A DNA stretch of 23,341 bases, taken from NCBI GenBank assembly GCA_964430565.1, contig CAYSFD010000036.1, positions 1 through 23,341 on the forward strand, given 5' to 3'. The position numbers were made by a program, and so were the translations under genes. The notes under the pieces are model-generated. The model was not told where the DNA came from. It searched no databases and was given only the letters and a program-made list of their open reading frames with translations. Every line of letters starts with the position of its first letter. Position 1 is the first letter of the stretch. Source of the stretch: VBDM01 sp964430565. Its GTDB lineage: Bacteria; Pseudomonadota; Gammaproteobacteria; Burkholderiales; SG8-39. Shown piece by piece: positions 13,815 through 21,263 of the stretch.

Positions 13815-15011
13815 TTAACACCGTTCCAGCAGCAGCCCCTTCAGGTACTCGCCCTCCGGAAACTCGATCCGCACCGGATGGTCCTGCGCGGCGCCATAGC
13901 GCTCCCGCAGGAGCAGCGGGGCGTCCGCGTCCGCGGCGGCGCCGGCGACGATCTTCTGGAAGAGCTCAGGCGATATACCGCCCGAGCAGGAAAAGGTCGC
14001 AAGCAGCCCTCTGGGCCGCAGCAGCTTGAGCGCGTTCAGGTTGATGTCTTTGTACCCGCGTGCCGCGCGTGCGGCATCCTTGGGGGTGGGCGCGAACTTG
14101 GGCGGATCGAGCACGATGAAATCGAATTGTCGGCCCTCGCGCTGCAGCGCGCGCAAAGCCCCGAACACGTCGGCTTCGAGCCACTGCGCACGGCCCGCCT
14201 CGAACCCGTTGAGGGCGAAGTTACGTTTTGCCGACGCGAGCGCTGGCGCCGAACTGTCGATAGCCAGCACGGAACGCGCGCCCCCGGCGAGCGCCGCAAG
14301 CGAGAAACCGCCCGTGTAGCAGAAGCAATCGAGCACCTCCCGGCTCTCGGCGAGAAGCCCTGCGCGCCGGCGGTTGTCGCGCTGGTCGAGATAGAACCCC
14401 GTCTTCTGTCCCGCGGCAACTTCGACTTCATACTTGATCCCGTGCTCGACGATTCGAACCGCGCCGCCGGCCGCTGAGTCCAGGAGCGGCCCGGCGGTCG
14501 GGGCGAGGCCCTCGAGCTTGCGCGCTTCCGCGTTCGAGCGCTCGTAAAGCTTTTCGCAACCGCTCGTCTCGCGCAGAATTTCAATCAGCGTGTCGCGCCA
14601 TCGCTCGCATCCCGCCGAGAGGATCTGCACCACCAAAGTGTCGGCGTACCGGTCGGCGACCAGCCCGGGAAATCCGTCCGATTCCCCGTGGACAAGCCGC
14701 AGCGCGTTTGTGGTCTCGGGCGGAACCGCCGCGCGCCGAAGCGCGAGCGCCGCTTCGATCTTTTTTCTGAACAGCTCAGGTCCCGGGACCTCGGCTTCCT
14801 CGAAGCTCCAGACGCGGGCCCGGATCTGCGAGACGGGGCTGTACGCCGCCCAGGCGAGAAATCCGCCTTCCGCAGAGCACACCTCTACCGTGTCGCCGCT
14901 CTGGGGAGAACCGTGGACCTTGCCGACCGCGCCGGAAAAGACCCAAGGGTGGCGCCGGAGAAGCGATCGCTCGCGGCCGGGTTTCAGGGTGAGTTTGGGT
15001 GTGCCGCTCAC
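13815..15011 (-). CDS. rlmI: RlmI-like 23S rRNA (cytosine-5) methyltransferase
   Basis: A 398-residue SAM-dependent methyltransferase with the RlmI layout. The N-terminal PUA RNA-binding domain is at 1-75 (LTLKPGRERSLLRRHPWVFS), a middle domain includes LVHGESDGFPGLVADRYAD, and the C-terminal Rossmann methyltransferase has LDCFCYTGGFSLAALAGGA (SAM loop), VLAIDSSAPAL, IVLDPPKFAPT (catalytic DPP motif) and TFSCSGGISPELF with a conserved Cys. E. coli RlmI, which methylates C1962 of 23S rRNA, is 396 residues. The start is set at GTG 15011 because the PUA domain begins there and the gene then starts 19 bases after the chrA stop; the longer frame overlaps chrA. The exact rRNA site is inferred from the family. 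Confidence 0.88.
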   Translation of the reverse strand: MSGTPKLTLKPGRERSLLRRHPWVFSGAVGKVHGSPQSGDTVEVCSAEGGFLAWAAYSPVSQIRARVWSFEEAEVPGPELFRKKIEAALALRRAAVPPETTNALRLVHGESDGFPGLVADRYADTLVVQILSAGCERWRDTLIEILRETSGCEKLYERSNAEARKLEGLAPTAGPLLDSAAGGAVRIVEHGIKYEVEVAAGQKTGFYLDQRDNRRRAGLLAESREVLDCFCYTGGFSLAALAGGARSVLAIDSSAPALASAKRNFALNGFEAGRAQWLEADVFGALRALQREGRQFDFIVLDPPKFAPTPKDAARAARGYKDINLNALKLLRPRGLLATFSCSGGISPELFQKIVAGAAADADAPLLLRERYGAAQDHPVRIEFPEGEYLKGLLLERC

Positions 15012-15030
15012 GAGCGAAAGGCGAACTTTT

Positions 15031-15558
15031 TCAAACCCAGCCGGCAAAGCCGAGCAGCCCGGCGGCGCCAAACAGCCAGAGCGGATGGATCCTCGTCGCC
15101 AAGACAACGGCCGCGGTTACCGCCGTGACTGCGAAACCCATGACCGAGTCGTCGGCGGAAAGCGTGATCAGGTATCCGCCCGCAAGCATCAATCCGACCG
15201 TCACCGGGACGAGGCCGTCCTCGAGGGCCAGGCGCCAGCGCGCGTCGCGAAAGCGTTGCCAGATTTTCGAGACGGCGAAGGCCAGCACGCTCGAAGGCAC
15301 GCAGACCGCCGCAGTCGCCACCGCTGCCCCGGGAAAGCCCGCGACTTTCCAGCCGATAAGGCTCACGACCAGGATGTTCGGGCCTGGGGAAACCTGCGCG
15401 AGCGCGAACAGATCGGCAAACTCCGCGCCGCTCATCCAGCCGCGGACCTCGACGACGCTGCGGTGCATTTCGGGGAGCACGGTGATGACCCCGCCGATTG
15501 CGAACAGCGATAGAAGGGAAAAATCGAGGGCGAGGTCCGCGAGAACTGTGTCGTTCAC
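15031..15558 (-). CDS. Short-chain ChrA chromate/anion transporter, second half of a pair
   Basis: A 175-residue membrane protein corresponding to one CHR domain. Typical marks are SLFAIGGVITVLPEMHRSVV, GWMSGAEFADLFALAQVSPG followed by PNILVV, and a set of hydrophobic helices ending LFGAAGLLGFAGWV. Full-length ChrA proteins fuse two such domains; here they are separate genes. The start GTG 15558 forms a 4-base GTGA overlap with the stop of the upstream half, giving coupled translation and probably equal amounts, consistent with a heterodimer. Chromate efflux is the known role of CHR proteins, but many members have not been tested, so substrate is uncertain. Confidence 0.88.
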   Translation of the reverse strand: MNDTVLADLALDFSLLSLFAIGGVITVLPEMHRSVVEVRGWMSGAEFADLFALAQVSPGPNILVVSLIGWKVAGFPGAAVATAAVCVPSSVLAFAVSKIWQRFRDARWRLALEDGLVPVTVGLMLAGGYLITLSADDSVMGFAVTAVTAAVVLATRIHPLWLFGAAGLLGFAGWV

Positions 15559-16112
15559 CTTCGCCTCCAAAACGCCGCAGCCACGCTCACCGGCGCCGCG
15601 ACGAGGAGAAAAACGCCGAGCGGCAAACGAGGCTTTACCAGAGCGATGCTGATGAAAGTGATCACCGCGAACACCGCCATCACCGAGCGCAGCCGCCGGC
15701 TCGCCGCCATCTTGAGTCCCATGGCGACAATAAAGCCTGCGGCCGCCGCCGAGATGCCGCGAAATGCCGAAGAGACTGCGGGGAGATCGCCGTACTGCGT
15801 GTAGAGCACGCCCAGCCCAAGAATGATCGCGAACGGCGCGGCCATCAAGCCGGCGAACGCGGCCAAGGCTCCGCGGACGCCGTGAAAGCGCGCGCCGACA
15901 CAAACGGCGAGATTCACGATGTTGGGACCGGGCAAAAACTGGCACAGACTCATCATGTCGGTGAATTCCTCGGCGTTGAGCCAGCCGCGTTCTTCGACCA
16001 CCATCCTCTGCGCCCAGGGCCCAACGCCACCGAATCCCGAGACCGCGATCTGAGTGAATCTGAGGAACAGCTCCCCTGTCCCCGGGAGCGTCGATGAAGG
16101 CGCCTCGTTCAC
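15555..16112 (-). CDS. Short-chain ChrA chromate/anion transporter, first half of a pair
   Basis: A 185-residue membrane protein with one CHR domain: LFLRFTQIAVSGFGGVGPWA, VVEERGWLNAEEFTDMMSLC, QFLPGPNIVNLAVCVG, then GLMAAPFAIILGLGVLYTQY and hydrophobic helices to the end. Start GTG 16112 gives a GTGA overlap with the xerC stop (16109-16111). This is preferred to the longer open frame, which runs antisense-like through xerC in Arg-rich nonsense. The stop again overlaps the second CHR gene. The two halves differ in sequence, as in known two-gene short-chain ChrA systems that work only together. Insertion of a transporter pair between xerC and rlmI looks like a lineage-specific addition, which is inference. 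Confidence 0.88.
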   Translation of the reverse strand: MNEAPSSTLPGTGELFLRFTQIAVSGFGGVGPWAQRMVVEERGWLNAEEFTDMMSLCQFLPGPNIVNLAVCVGARFHGVRGALAAFAGLMAAPFAIILGLGVLYTQYGDLPAVSSAFRGISAAAAGFIVAMGLKMAASRRLRSVMAVFAVITFISIALVKPRLPLGVFLLVAAPVSVAAAFWRRR

Positions 16113-17038
16113 GGCTTCTTCGCCGAGACCGGCGCTTTCCTCTTGGCTCTCGGATGCGCCGCGTCGTAGGCTTTTGCGAGGTGCTGGAAGTCCAAGTGCG
16201 TATACACCTGCGTGGTCGAAATGCTCGAGTGCCCGAGCATTTCCTGAACCGCCCGCAGGTCCCCGGAAGACTGCAGCAAGTGCGTGGCGAAGGAGTGCCT
16301 CAGCATGTGCGGATGGACGTGCTGCGCGAGGCCTGAGCGTCGCGCCCACTGCGAAAGCGTGTAGCGCACCGAGCTCGGGCTGATTCGCCGGCCGCGTGCG
16401 CCGACAAAGAGCGCAGCTTCCCCGGGCCTCGCGAGCACGGCGCGCTCGGCGAGCCACGCCGCGACTGCGGTGCGGGCCTTGCCTCCCACCGGCACGGTGC
16501 GCGTCTTCGCTCCCTTGCCCGTCACGGTGACCTCGGCCTGCCCAAGCATGCTTTCGCCGTCGGCGAGATCGAGGCTCACCAGCTCGGCAAGCCGCAGTCC
16601 CGAGGAGTAGAACGACTCGAACATGGCCTTGTCGCGCAGTTGCGCCGGTCCGCTCGCCGGACCCTCCAATAGCCGCGCCATGAGATCGGGCGAGAGCGCC
16701 TTTGGGAGCGCCTTCGGGCTTTTCGGCGCTCGCAGGCCGACGCAAGGGTTGTGGGGAAAGCCATGGTGCTTGATGAGCCAATGGAAGAAGCCGCGCCAGC
16801 CCGAGAGCAGGTACGCAATGGTCCGGCCCGACATGCCCCGCGCGTGCAGCTGCGATATTGTGTGGCGGATGTGCTGGGCGTCGAGCTTTTCCAGGGCCAC
16901 ACTCTCGTTCAGTGTGAAGAGCAACTCGACGGCGCGCCGGTAATTGCGTCCCGTCCCGGGACTGAGCCTGCGCTGGTGCGCGAGCTGATCGAGGAATTCG
17001 TCGAGCAGTTTGCGAAGGGGGCCGTCCTGTAGCGTCAT
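16109..17038 (-). CDS. xerC: Tyrosine recombinase XerC
   Basis: XerC with XerD resolves chromosome dimers at dif. From ATG 17038 (MTLQDGPLRK) the protein is 309 residues, close to E. coli XerC (298). An alternative GTG at 17065 would add nine residues and start 4 bases after the DUF484 stop. The N-terminal SAM-like domain contains HQRRLSPGTGRNYRRAVELL. The catalytic domain shows the full set: Arg in YSSGLRLAELVSLDL, Lys in VTGKGAKTRTVPV, H-x-x-R in HPHMLRHSFATHLL, His in MLGHSSISTTQVYTHLD, and the nucleophile Tyr in the same block. dapF-DUF484-xerC is a classic gene order and supports XerC over other Xer-like integrases. The C-terminus is Lys/Arg-rich (RAKRKAPVSAKK). Confidence 0.94.
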   Translation of the reverse strand: MTLQDGPLRKLLDEFLDQLAHQRRLSPGTGRNYRRAVELLFTLNESVALEKLDAQHIRHTISQLHARGMSGRTIAYLLSGWRGFFHWLIKHHGFPHNPCVGLRAPKSPKALPKALSPDLMARLLEGPASGPAQLRDKAMFESFYSSGLRLAELVSLDLADGESMLGQAEVTVTGKGAKTRTVPVGGKARTAVAAWLAERAVLARPGEAALFVGARGRRISPSSVRYTLSQWARRSGLAQHVHPHMLRHSFATHLLQSSGDLRAVQEMLGHSSISTTQVYTHLDFQHLAKAYDAAHPRAKRKAPVSAKKP

Positions 17039-17069
17039 TCCCGCCGGCTGCGGCAAGTGATTCACGACC

Positions 17070-17708
17070 CTAGAGCAACCTCAGCAGGGCCGCACCCGCC
17101 ACATCGCCCAGACGCTGCAGGTAGAGCGTTCCCATTTCCGGATAAAAGCGCAGCACATCCTCGCTGCCCAGGGCGAGCATGCCGAAGCACTCCTTGTCGC
17201 GCAGCGCCACGTGGGCCACCGAGCGCACGTGCGCGGCACCTTCGCCGAACCAGGCGGCGGCCTCAGCGTTGCCGCTCGGGCCGCAATAGGGTTGGCCGAG
17301 CGACGCGGCGTAGCGCTTCAAGGGGTCGCTCACGGGACTGAACTCCGGGGCGTCCCCGCTCGAACGCCAGATGCGCAGCGCAGAGTGCGGCACGGCAAAA
17401 TCCTCGTGCAGATGGAGGTAGAAGACGGCGAGCAGGCCCTGGAGGTCTTGCGCAGCGAGCAGCGCGAGACACAAGCGGTGCAACTTTTCTCCGATCGCGT
17501 CGTTCTCCTCGCCGATTTTCAAAAGTTCCGAGAGTCGCGACTCGAGCGCCCTATTCTTCTCGCGCAGCCCGAGCATTTGCCGGTCCGAGAGCGGGATGGC
17601 GCGACCGCCGTGGGGATGGGGAACGTGGATTGTCGCGAGCATGTCGGCGTAGGTTTCGAAGAAGGTCGGGTTCTCCCGCAGGTAGCGCGCGACATCGTCA
17701 GCTTTCAC
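17070..17708 (-). CDS. DUF484 (GAF-like) protein between dapF and xerC
   Basis: A 212-residue member of the DUF484 family, found next to dapF and xerC in many proteobacteria, function not established. The family opening VARYLRENPTFFETYADMLA is present, followed by VPHPHGGRAIPLSDRQM and a short coiled coil (LREKNRALESRLSELLKIGE). A GAF-like domain follows, with HEDFAVPHSALRIW, a Cys in LGQPYCGPSG, and the ending FGMLALGSEDVLRFYPEMGT. Start GTG 17708 produces a GTGA overlap with the dapF stop; the longer frame would overlap dapF by nearly 50 bases. Coupling to dapF and closeness to xerC suggest a housekeeping role, but none is claimed. Confidence 0.9.
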   Translation of the reverse strand: MKADDVARYLRENPTFFETYADMLATIHVPHPHGGRAIPLSDRQMLGLREKNRALESRLSELLKIGEENDAIGEKLHRLCLALLAAQDLQGLLAVFYLHLHEDFAVPHSALRIWRSSGDAPEFSPVSDPLKRYAASLGQPYCGPSGNAEAAAWFGEGAAHVRSVAHVALRDKECFGMLALGSEDVLRFYPEMGTLYLQRLGDVAGAALLRLL

Positions 17709-18574
17709 TCGAACTCCCCTTCGAACACGGCCACGGCAGGGCCCGTCATCCACACCGCGCAGTTTAGATTATTTTTCCCGCCGGTCCAGCGTATTGTCAA
17801 TTGCCCGCCACGCGTTGCGACTTGAACCGAATCATCGAGCAGCCCCTCACGGATGCCGGCGACGACCGCGGCGCAAGCTCCGGTGCCGCAGGCGAGCGTC
17901 TCGCCCGCCCCGCGCTCCCATACCCGCAAGCGGATGCGCGAGCGAGAGAGGACTTGCATGTAGCCCGCGTTGACGCGTTGTGGAAATCGGGGGTGGCGCT
18001 CGATCAGAGGCCCTTCGGTCGTCACGGGGGCGGAGTCCACGTCGGCAACCGTCTGGACCGCATGCGGATTGCCCATCGAAAGCACGGCGACTTGCACCGT
18101 GCGGCCCGCGACCTCCAGCGGCCACATCAAAGTGGGGGCGGGGGGAATGTTTCCGATCGGCGTGATTCCGGAGTGATCGAAAGGCACGCGTTCGGGCTCG
18201 AATACCGGGGCACCCATATCGACGCTCACTTGTCCGTCCGCCTCCAGGCGCGGAACGATCACGCCCGAGAGGGTCTCGACGCGTATCTCCTTCTTTTTCG
18301 TCAATCCCTTGTCGTGCACGAAGCGCACGAAGCAGCGCGCTCCGTTGCCGCACTGCTCGACTTCTCCGCCGTCGGCATTCCAGATGCGGTAGCGGAAGTC
18401 GGCGTCCCCTCGCTGCGATTTCTCCACCAGCAGAACCTGATCGCAGCCGACGCCGAAGTGGCGGTCGGCAAGACGCTTCGCAAGCGTCGAGGTTAAGTCG
18501 ATGCGCCGGGTAACGCCGTCGAGCACGACGAAATCGTTGCCCGCTCCCTGCATCTTGGTGAATTTGAGTCGCAT
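17705..18574 (-). CDS. dapF: Diaminopimelate epimerase
   Basis: DapF interconverts LL- and meso-diaminopimelate for lysine and peptidoglycan synthesis. The 289-residue protein has MQGAGNDFVVLDG at residues 8-20, the first catalytic Cys in VEQCGNGARCF near residue 75, GVGCDQVLLVE, SMGNPHAV, and the second catalytic Cys in GETLACGTGACAAVV near residue 230. Both halves of the pseudo-symmetric fold are present and the length is slightly above E. coli DapF (274), partly from an insert near GNIPPAPTLMWPLE. ATG 18574 has an AGGG ribosome site. It is divergent from the small antitoxin-like gene, with about 70 bases between them that must hold both promoters. First gene of the dapF-DUF484-xerC-chrA-chrA-rlmI chain. 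Confidence 0.96.
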   Translation of the reverse strand: MRLKFTKMQGAGNDFVVLDGVTRRIDLTSTLAKRLADRHFGVGCDQVLLVEKSQRGDADFRYRIWNADGGEVEQCGNGARCFVRFVHDKGLTKKKEIRVETLSGVIVPRLEADGQVSVDMGAPVFEPERVPFDHSGITPIGNIPPAPTLMWPLEVAGRTVQVAVLSMGNPHAVQTVADVDSAPVTTEGPLIERHPRFPQRVNAGYMQVLSRSRIRLRVWERGAGETLACGTGACAAVVAGIREGLLDDSVQVATRGGQLTIRWTGGKNNLNCAVWMTGPAVAVFEGEFE

Positions 18575-18602
18575 AACTGCCCTAACGTGAGCGCCCTTCC
18601 CG

Positions 18603-18623
18603 CTGATATAATAATGATATCAG
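18603..18623. promoter_or_regulatory. Palindromic operator over a TATAAT box, antitoxin promoter
   Basis: CTGATAT (18603-18609), 7 bases, ATATCAG (18617-18623): a perfect 7-bp inverted repeat. It covers TATAAT (18607-18612), an exact -10 box for the rightward gene starting at 18646. The -35 position (around 18584-18589) is weak. An operator lying on the -10 fits autorepression by the antitoxin; it could also touch dapF. The very AT-rich 21 bases stand out from the GC-rich surroundings. Confidence 0.6.
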
Positions 18624-18645
18624 GTATCGAAAGAGGCTTCGACCC

Positions 18646-18939
18646 ATGACCGCAAAGCGTACCGGAACCAAACGCAAGCAACCCGCAGTTGCTGGGATCC
18701 TGCTTCGCTACCGCGATAAGGACACCGCCTACGGCGTCACGCGCAAGACCACCACCCGGCTCGCCCAGACCCTCGGGCTGTCCGAAACGCAGGTTGTCCA
18801 CGTCGCGCTCGCCAATCTCGCGCGGCAGACGCTGCCGCGCTACGAACCCGACGACGGCCCGCTCACCCCGGAACAGCTCGCGGCGATCGACAAGCTCGTT
18901 CCGCAGGGACGCTTCAAGCCATCGAAGCGTCTGTTCTAG
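18646..18939 (+). CDS. Small DNA-binding antitoxin-like protein
   Basis: A 97-residue protein. Lys/Arg-rich residues 1-12 are followed by a segment resembling a ribbon-helix-helix or short helix-turn-helix DNA binder: YGVTRKTTTRLAQTLGLSET, then QVVHVALANLARQTLPRYEP. The C-terminal part (DDGPLTPEQLAAIDKLVPQG) could be the toxin-binding tail. ATG 18646 follows an AGAGG ribosome site. The upstream palindromic operator and the overlapping or adjacent PemK-like reading frame make a type II antitoxin the best guess. It is a small island between dapF and the lpxL genes, suggesting later insertion. Exact family is not certain. Confidence 0.7.
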   Translation: MTAKRTGTKRKQPAVAGILLRYRDKDTAYGVTRKTTTRLAQTLGLSETQVVHVALANLARQTLPRYEPDDGPLTPEQLAAIDKLVPQGRFKPSKRLF

Positions 18940-19367
18940 GGCGACACCCTTGGGGCCTCTTTGCCCCGCCGGAACCGGGCGACATCGTTTATTGCCGTTT
19001 CCCGGAAAAGGGACTGCCCGGGCCGGCAGCCAAGCCACGCCCGGCGCTGGTGCTCACGGTTGGCGAAATCGACGGCAATCCGGCTGTCGCGGTTGCCTAC
19101 GGCACCTCGCGGAACACGGACAGGCTGCATTCCGGCGAATTCCTGATCGGCCCCGCAGACGGCGAGGCGTACACGCTTTCGGGACTGAGCTTGCCCACCA
19201 AGTTCGATCTGCGCAGCGTAAAGGAGCTGCCCTACGACGAGCAATGGTTTCGGGTCCCACCGGGCGCTCCGCACGGCCAGACGCCCAAGCTCGGAGTGCT
19301 GCATCCGAGCCTCATGCGCCGCGCGAAAGCGGCGTTCGATGCCGCGGCCGGCGCTGGCCGAACGTAA
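18936..19367 (+). CDS. PemK/MazF-like toxin reading frame with no ordinary start codon
   Basis: In the frame overlapping the antitoxin stop, the translation reads PWGLFAPPEPGDIVYCRFP, then KPRPALVLTVGEIDG, VAVAYGTSRNTDRLHSGEF, LSGLSLPTKFDL, and VPPGAPHGQTPKLGVLHPSL to TAA 19365-19367. The GDIV strand and KPRPAL match the opening of the PemK/MazF fold (mRNA-cutting toxins), but no ATG, GTG or TTG occurs in this frame from well upstream until GTG 19050. Starting at 19050 would remove both motifs. I give 18936 as the left edge of the plausible protein, not as a proven start. Options are a rare start (for example ATC 18921 with AGGGA upstream), frameshifting from the antitoxin, or a start lost by mutation. 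Downstream the frame is intact. The toxin assignment itself is moderate. Confidence 0.55.
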   Translation, partial: LGRHPWGLFAPPEPGDIVYCRFPEKGLPGPAAKPRPALVLTVGEIDGNPAVAVAYGTSRNTDRLHSGEFLIGPADGEAYTLSGLSLPTKFDLRSVKELPYDEQWFRVPPGAPHGQTPKLGVLHPSLMRRAKAAFDAAAGAGRT

Positions 19368-19437
19368 CCCGCGCCAGGGTTGCTATGCATGCCACGACCC
19401 TAACGAGCAGCGTTTTCGCTCAGGTCGCCCATACCCC

Positions 19438-20316
19438 TCAATACCACTTGGCCTCTCCCGGGGGTCGCGTTTTGAAGCGTTTATGCGTCCAGAAGTACTG
19501 CTCGGGCATTTCGCGCACGCGCTCCTCGATGAATGCGTTCATGCGGCGGGCGTCGGCGGCATCGTCGTCGCTCGGAAAATTTTCCCAGACCGGATAGCAG
19601 ACGAGCTCGTATCCCGCACCGCCGGGCAACATGCGCGTCACGCAGGGCAGCACGCGTGCGCCGGTGATCCGCACCAGGCGCGAGAGCCCGGTGATGGTCG
19701 CGGCGGAGGCGGCGAAGAACGGCACGAAAATCGCGTCGCGCGGTCCGTAGTCCTGGTCGGGCAGGTAATAGAACGGAATCCCCTCTTTCAGCGCGGCAAG
19801 CGCCGGCCGTACGCCTTCCTGACGTGAAATCGCGCGTTGGCGGCCGAAGCGCGTTCTTCCGGACAGGAGCAGCGTATTGAAAACCTTATTTTTCTGGTTC
19901 GAGTAGATACCCGCGATGTCGATCTCGCAGGTCAGGCGCGTGCAGCCTGCGTCCAGCCCGACAAAGTGCGGCGCGAGCAGAACGAGCGGCTGACCTTTGA
20001 GCGCATGCAGCCGCTCAAGACCTACGATGCGCACCATCCGCTCCACGCGCTCTCGCGGTGCCCACCACAGAATCGAGCGTTCGAGGACGCTCCGGCCGAA
20101 CGCTCGGAAGTGCGCCTTGGCGAGCGCGATGCGCTCCGCCTCGGGCATCTCGGGAAAGCAGCGCGCAAGATTCGTCAAACAGACATGCCGGCGCTCGCGC
20201 CCGATGAAATACATGATCGTTCCGACGGCCTTACCGATCCGCGCAAACACATGAAGCGGCAGGAAATGCAGCGTCCAAAAAAGCGCCACGGCGATGCGCG
20301 TCAGCAGGACCCTCAC
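19438..20316 (-). CDS. Lipid A acyltransferase, LpxL/HtrB family (downstream copy)
   Basis: A 292-residue inner-membrane acyltransferase that adds a secondary acyl chain to lipid A. It has an N-terminal hydrophobic anchor (LLTRIAVALFWTLHFLPLHV) and the conserved AHFRAFGRSVLERSILWW. The catalytic H-x4-D is in LLAPHFVGLDAGCTRL near residues 117-122, followed by YYLPDQDYGPRDAIFVPFFA and a C-terminal MPEQYFWTHKRFKTRPPGE. GTG 20316 is the start, 6 bases after the stop of the second family member. The two genes are therefore co-transcribed. Which acyl chain each copy transfers cannot be told from the sequence. Confidence 0.92.
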   Translation of the reverse strand: MRVLLTRIAVALFWTLHFLPLHVFARIGKAVGTIMYFIGRERRHVCLTNLARCFPEMPEAERIALAKAHFRAFGRSVLERSILWWAPRERVERMVRIVGLERLHALKGQPLVLLAPHFVGLDAGCTRLTCEIDIAGIYSNQKNKVFNTLLLSGRTRFGRQRAISRQEGVRPALAALKEGIPFYYLPDQDYGPRDAIFVPFFAASAATITGLSRLVRITGARVLPCVTRMLPGGAGYELVCYPVWENFPSDDDAADARRMNAFIEERVREMPEQYFWTHKRFKTRPPGEAKWY

Positions 20317-20322
20317 TGTGCG

Positions 20323-21168
20323 TCAACGGCCGCTCGGAGGCTGCGCCCCCGCCGGCACCTTGTAACGGTTGTAGCCCCACAGGTACTGCTCGGGGCAGCG
20401 CCGAATCATTTGTTCGAGCGAGCGGTTGAGCGCGTGCAGCGGCGACTCGGGCGGTCGCGGCGCGAGCAGGGGCTCTAGGATAAAGCGATAGCCGCGTCCC
20501 TTGGGCAGCCGCTGCGCAAAACAGAGGAACACGGGCGCGCCGGTCTTCTCCGACATTCGCGCGAGCAGCGTCATCGTATAGGCGGGCTTGCCGAAGAACG
20601 GGACCCATTCGCCTTCACCGAGACCCGGCACCTGGTCGGGCAGCACGCCGATCGCTTCTCCGCGTTTGAGCGCCTTGAGCAGCGCGCGCACACCCGAGAA
20701 GTCGGCGGGAACGCTTTTCATGGCGGCGCCACGGCTGCGGCCGGCCCGCATCACCGCCTCGAGAGCCCGAATCTTGGGCGGCCTGTACATCACCGTGATC
20801 GGCATGCGGCTCGCGACATACTGTCCGGCAATCTCCCAGCAGCCGATGTGCGGCGTTGCGATGATCACGCCTTTGCCGAGCCTTGCTCCCTCCTTCACGT
20901 TTTCCCATCCACTCACCTCGACCACAAGTTCGGCGACGCGGCCAAGAGGGCGCAGCCAGACGGCCGGCACCTCGAGCATGCCCTTTCCCGTCTCCGCGAC
21001 AACAGCGCGGCGCAGCGCGGAATCGTTCATGCCTGCGGTATCGAGGTTTTGCTTGACGTACTTGCGGTAGCGCGGAGAACAGAAGTGGACAACCCGGCCG
21101 AGAGCGCCGCCAACCGCATGCAGCAGCGGCAGGGGAAGACGCGCCACCAGCCGCATCAGGAATAACAT
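20323..21168 (-). CDS. Lipid A acyltransferase, LpxL/LpxM family (upstream copy)
   Basis: A 281-residue paralogue of the adjacent acyltransferase. N-terminal hydrophobic segment MLFLMRLVARLPLPLLHAVG; catalytic motif in IIATPHIGCWEIAGQYVA, here H-x4-E instead of the H-x4-D of its neighbour. Also visible are VMYRPPKIRALEAVMRAGRS, GVLPDQVPGLGEGEWVPFFG and the C-terminal CPEQYLWGYNRYKVP. ATG 21168 is taken as the start, with ATG 21156 as an alternative; no strong ribosome site is seen before either. It is divergent from metK. The two copies probably place different secondary acyl chains, making a hexa-acyl lipid A; that division is inferred from the family. Confidence 0.92.
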   Translation of the reverse strand: MLFLMRLVARLPLPLLHAVGGALGRVVHFCSPRYRKYVKQNLDTAGMNDSALRRAVVAETGKGMLEVPAVWLRPLGRVAELVVEVSGWENVKEGARLGKGVIIATPHIGCWEIAGQYVASRMPITVMYRPPKIRALEAVMRAGRSRGAAMKSVPADFSGVRALLKALKRGEAIGVLPDQVPGLGEGEWVPFFGKPAYTMTLLARMSEKTGAPVFLCFAQRLPKGRGYRFILEPLLAPRPPESPLHALNRSLEQMIRRCPEQYLWGYNRYKVPAGAQPPSGR

Positions 21169-21200
21169 GTTACGTGGGACGAATGTGGGATCGGAGTGGG

Positions 21201-21229
21201 TTGGGTGGGCCGAGCGGCCGTGTTAAACT
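21201..21229 (+). promoter_or_regulatory. metK: Candidate metK promoter
   Basis: TTGGGT (21201-21206), a 17-base spacer and TAAACT (21224-21229), a moderate sigma-70 match, giving a leader of about 30 bases that contains a T-run and AGGGA (21248-21252). No SAM riboswitch structure is recognisable in this leader. Confidence 0.3.
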
Positions 21230-21263
21230 TGCCGTCCTTTTTTTCGCAGGGAATGCCACAAGC

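Noticed and set aside
16112..16781. N-terminal extension of the first ChrA frame through xerC
   Set aside because: The extension is Arg/Ala-rich and antisense-like relative to no family; the GTGA junction at 16109-16112 explains the start.
19366..19381. AACCC...GGGTT hairpin after the toxin frame as a terminator
   Set aside because: Only five base pairs and no T-run; too weak to call.
18689..19597. Rightward 302-codon frame across the antitoxin and toxin
   Set aside because: Arg/Ser/Pro-rich shadow in a third frame; the other two frames show family-like proteins.
21181..21263. SAM riboswitch in the metK leader
   Set aside because: No conserved SAM aptamer sequence or pairing was found; the leader is only about 30 bases from the candidate promoter.
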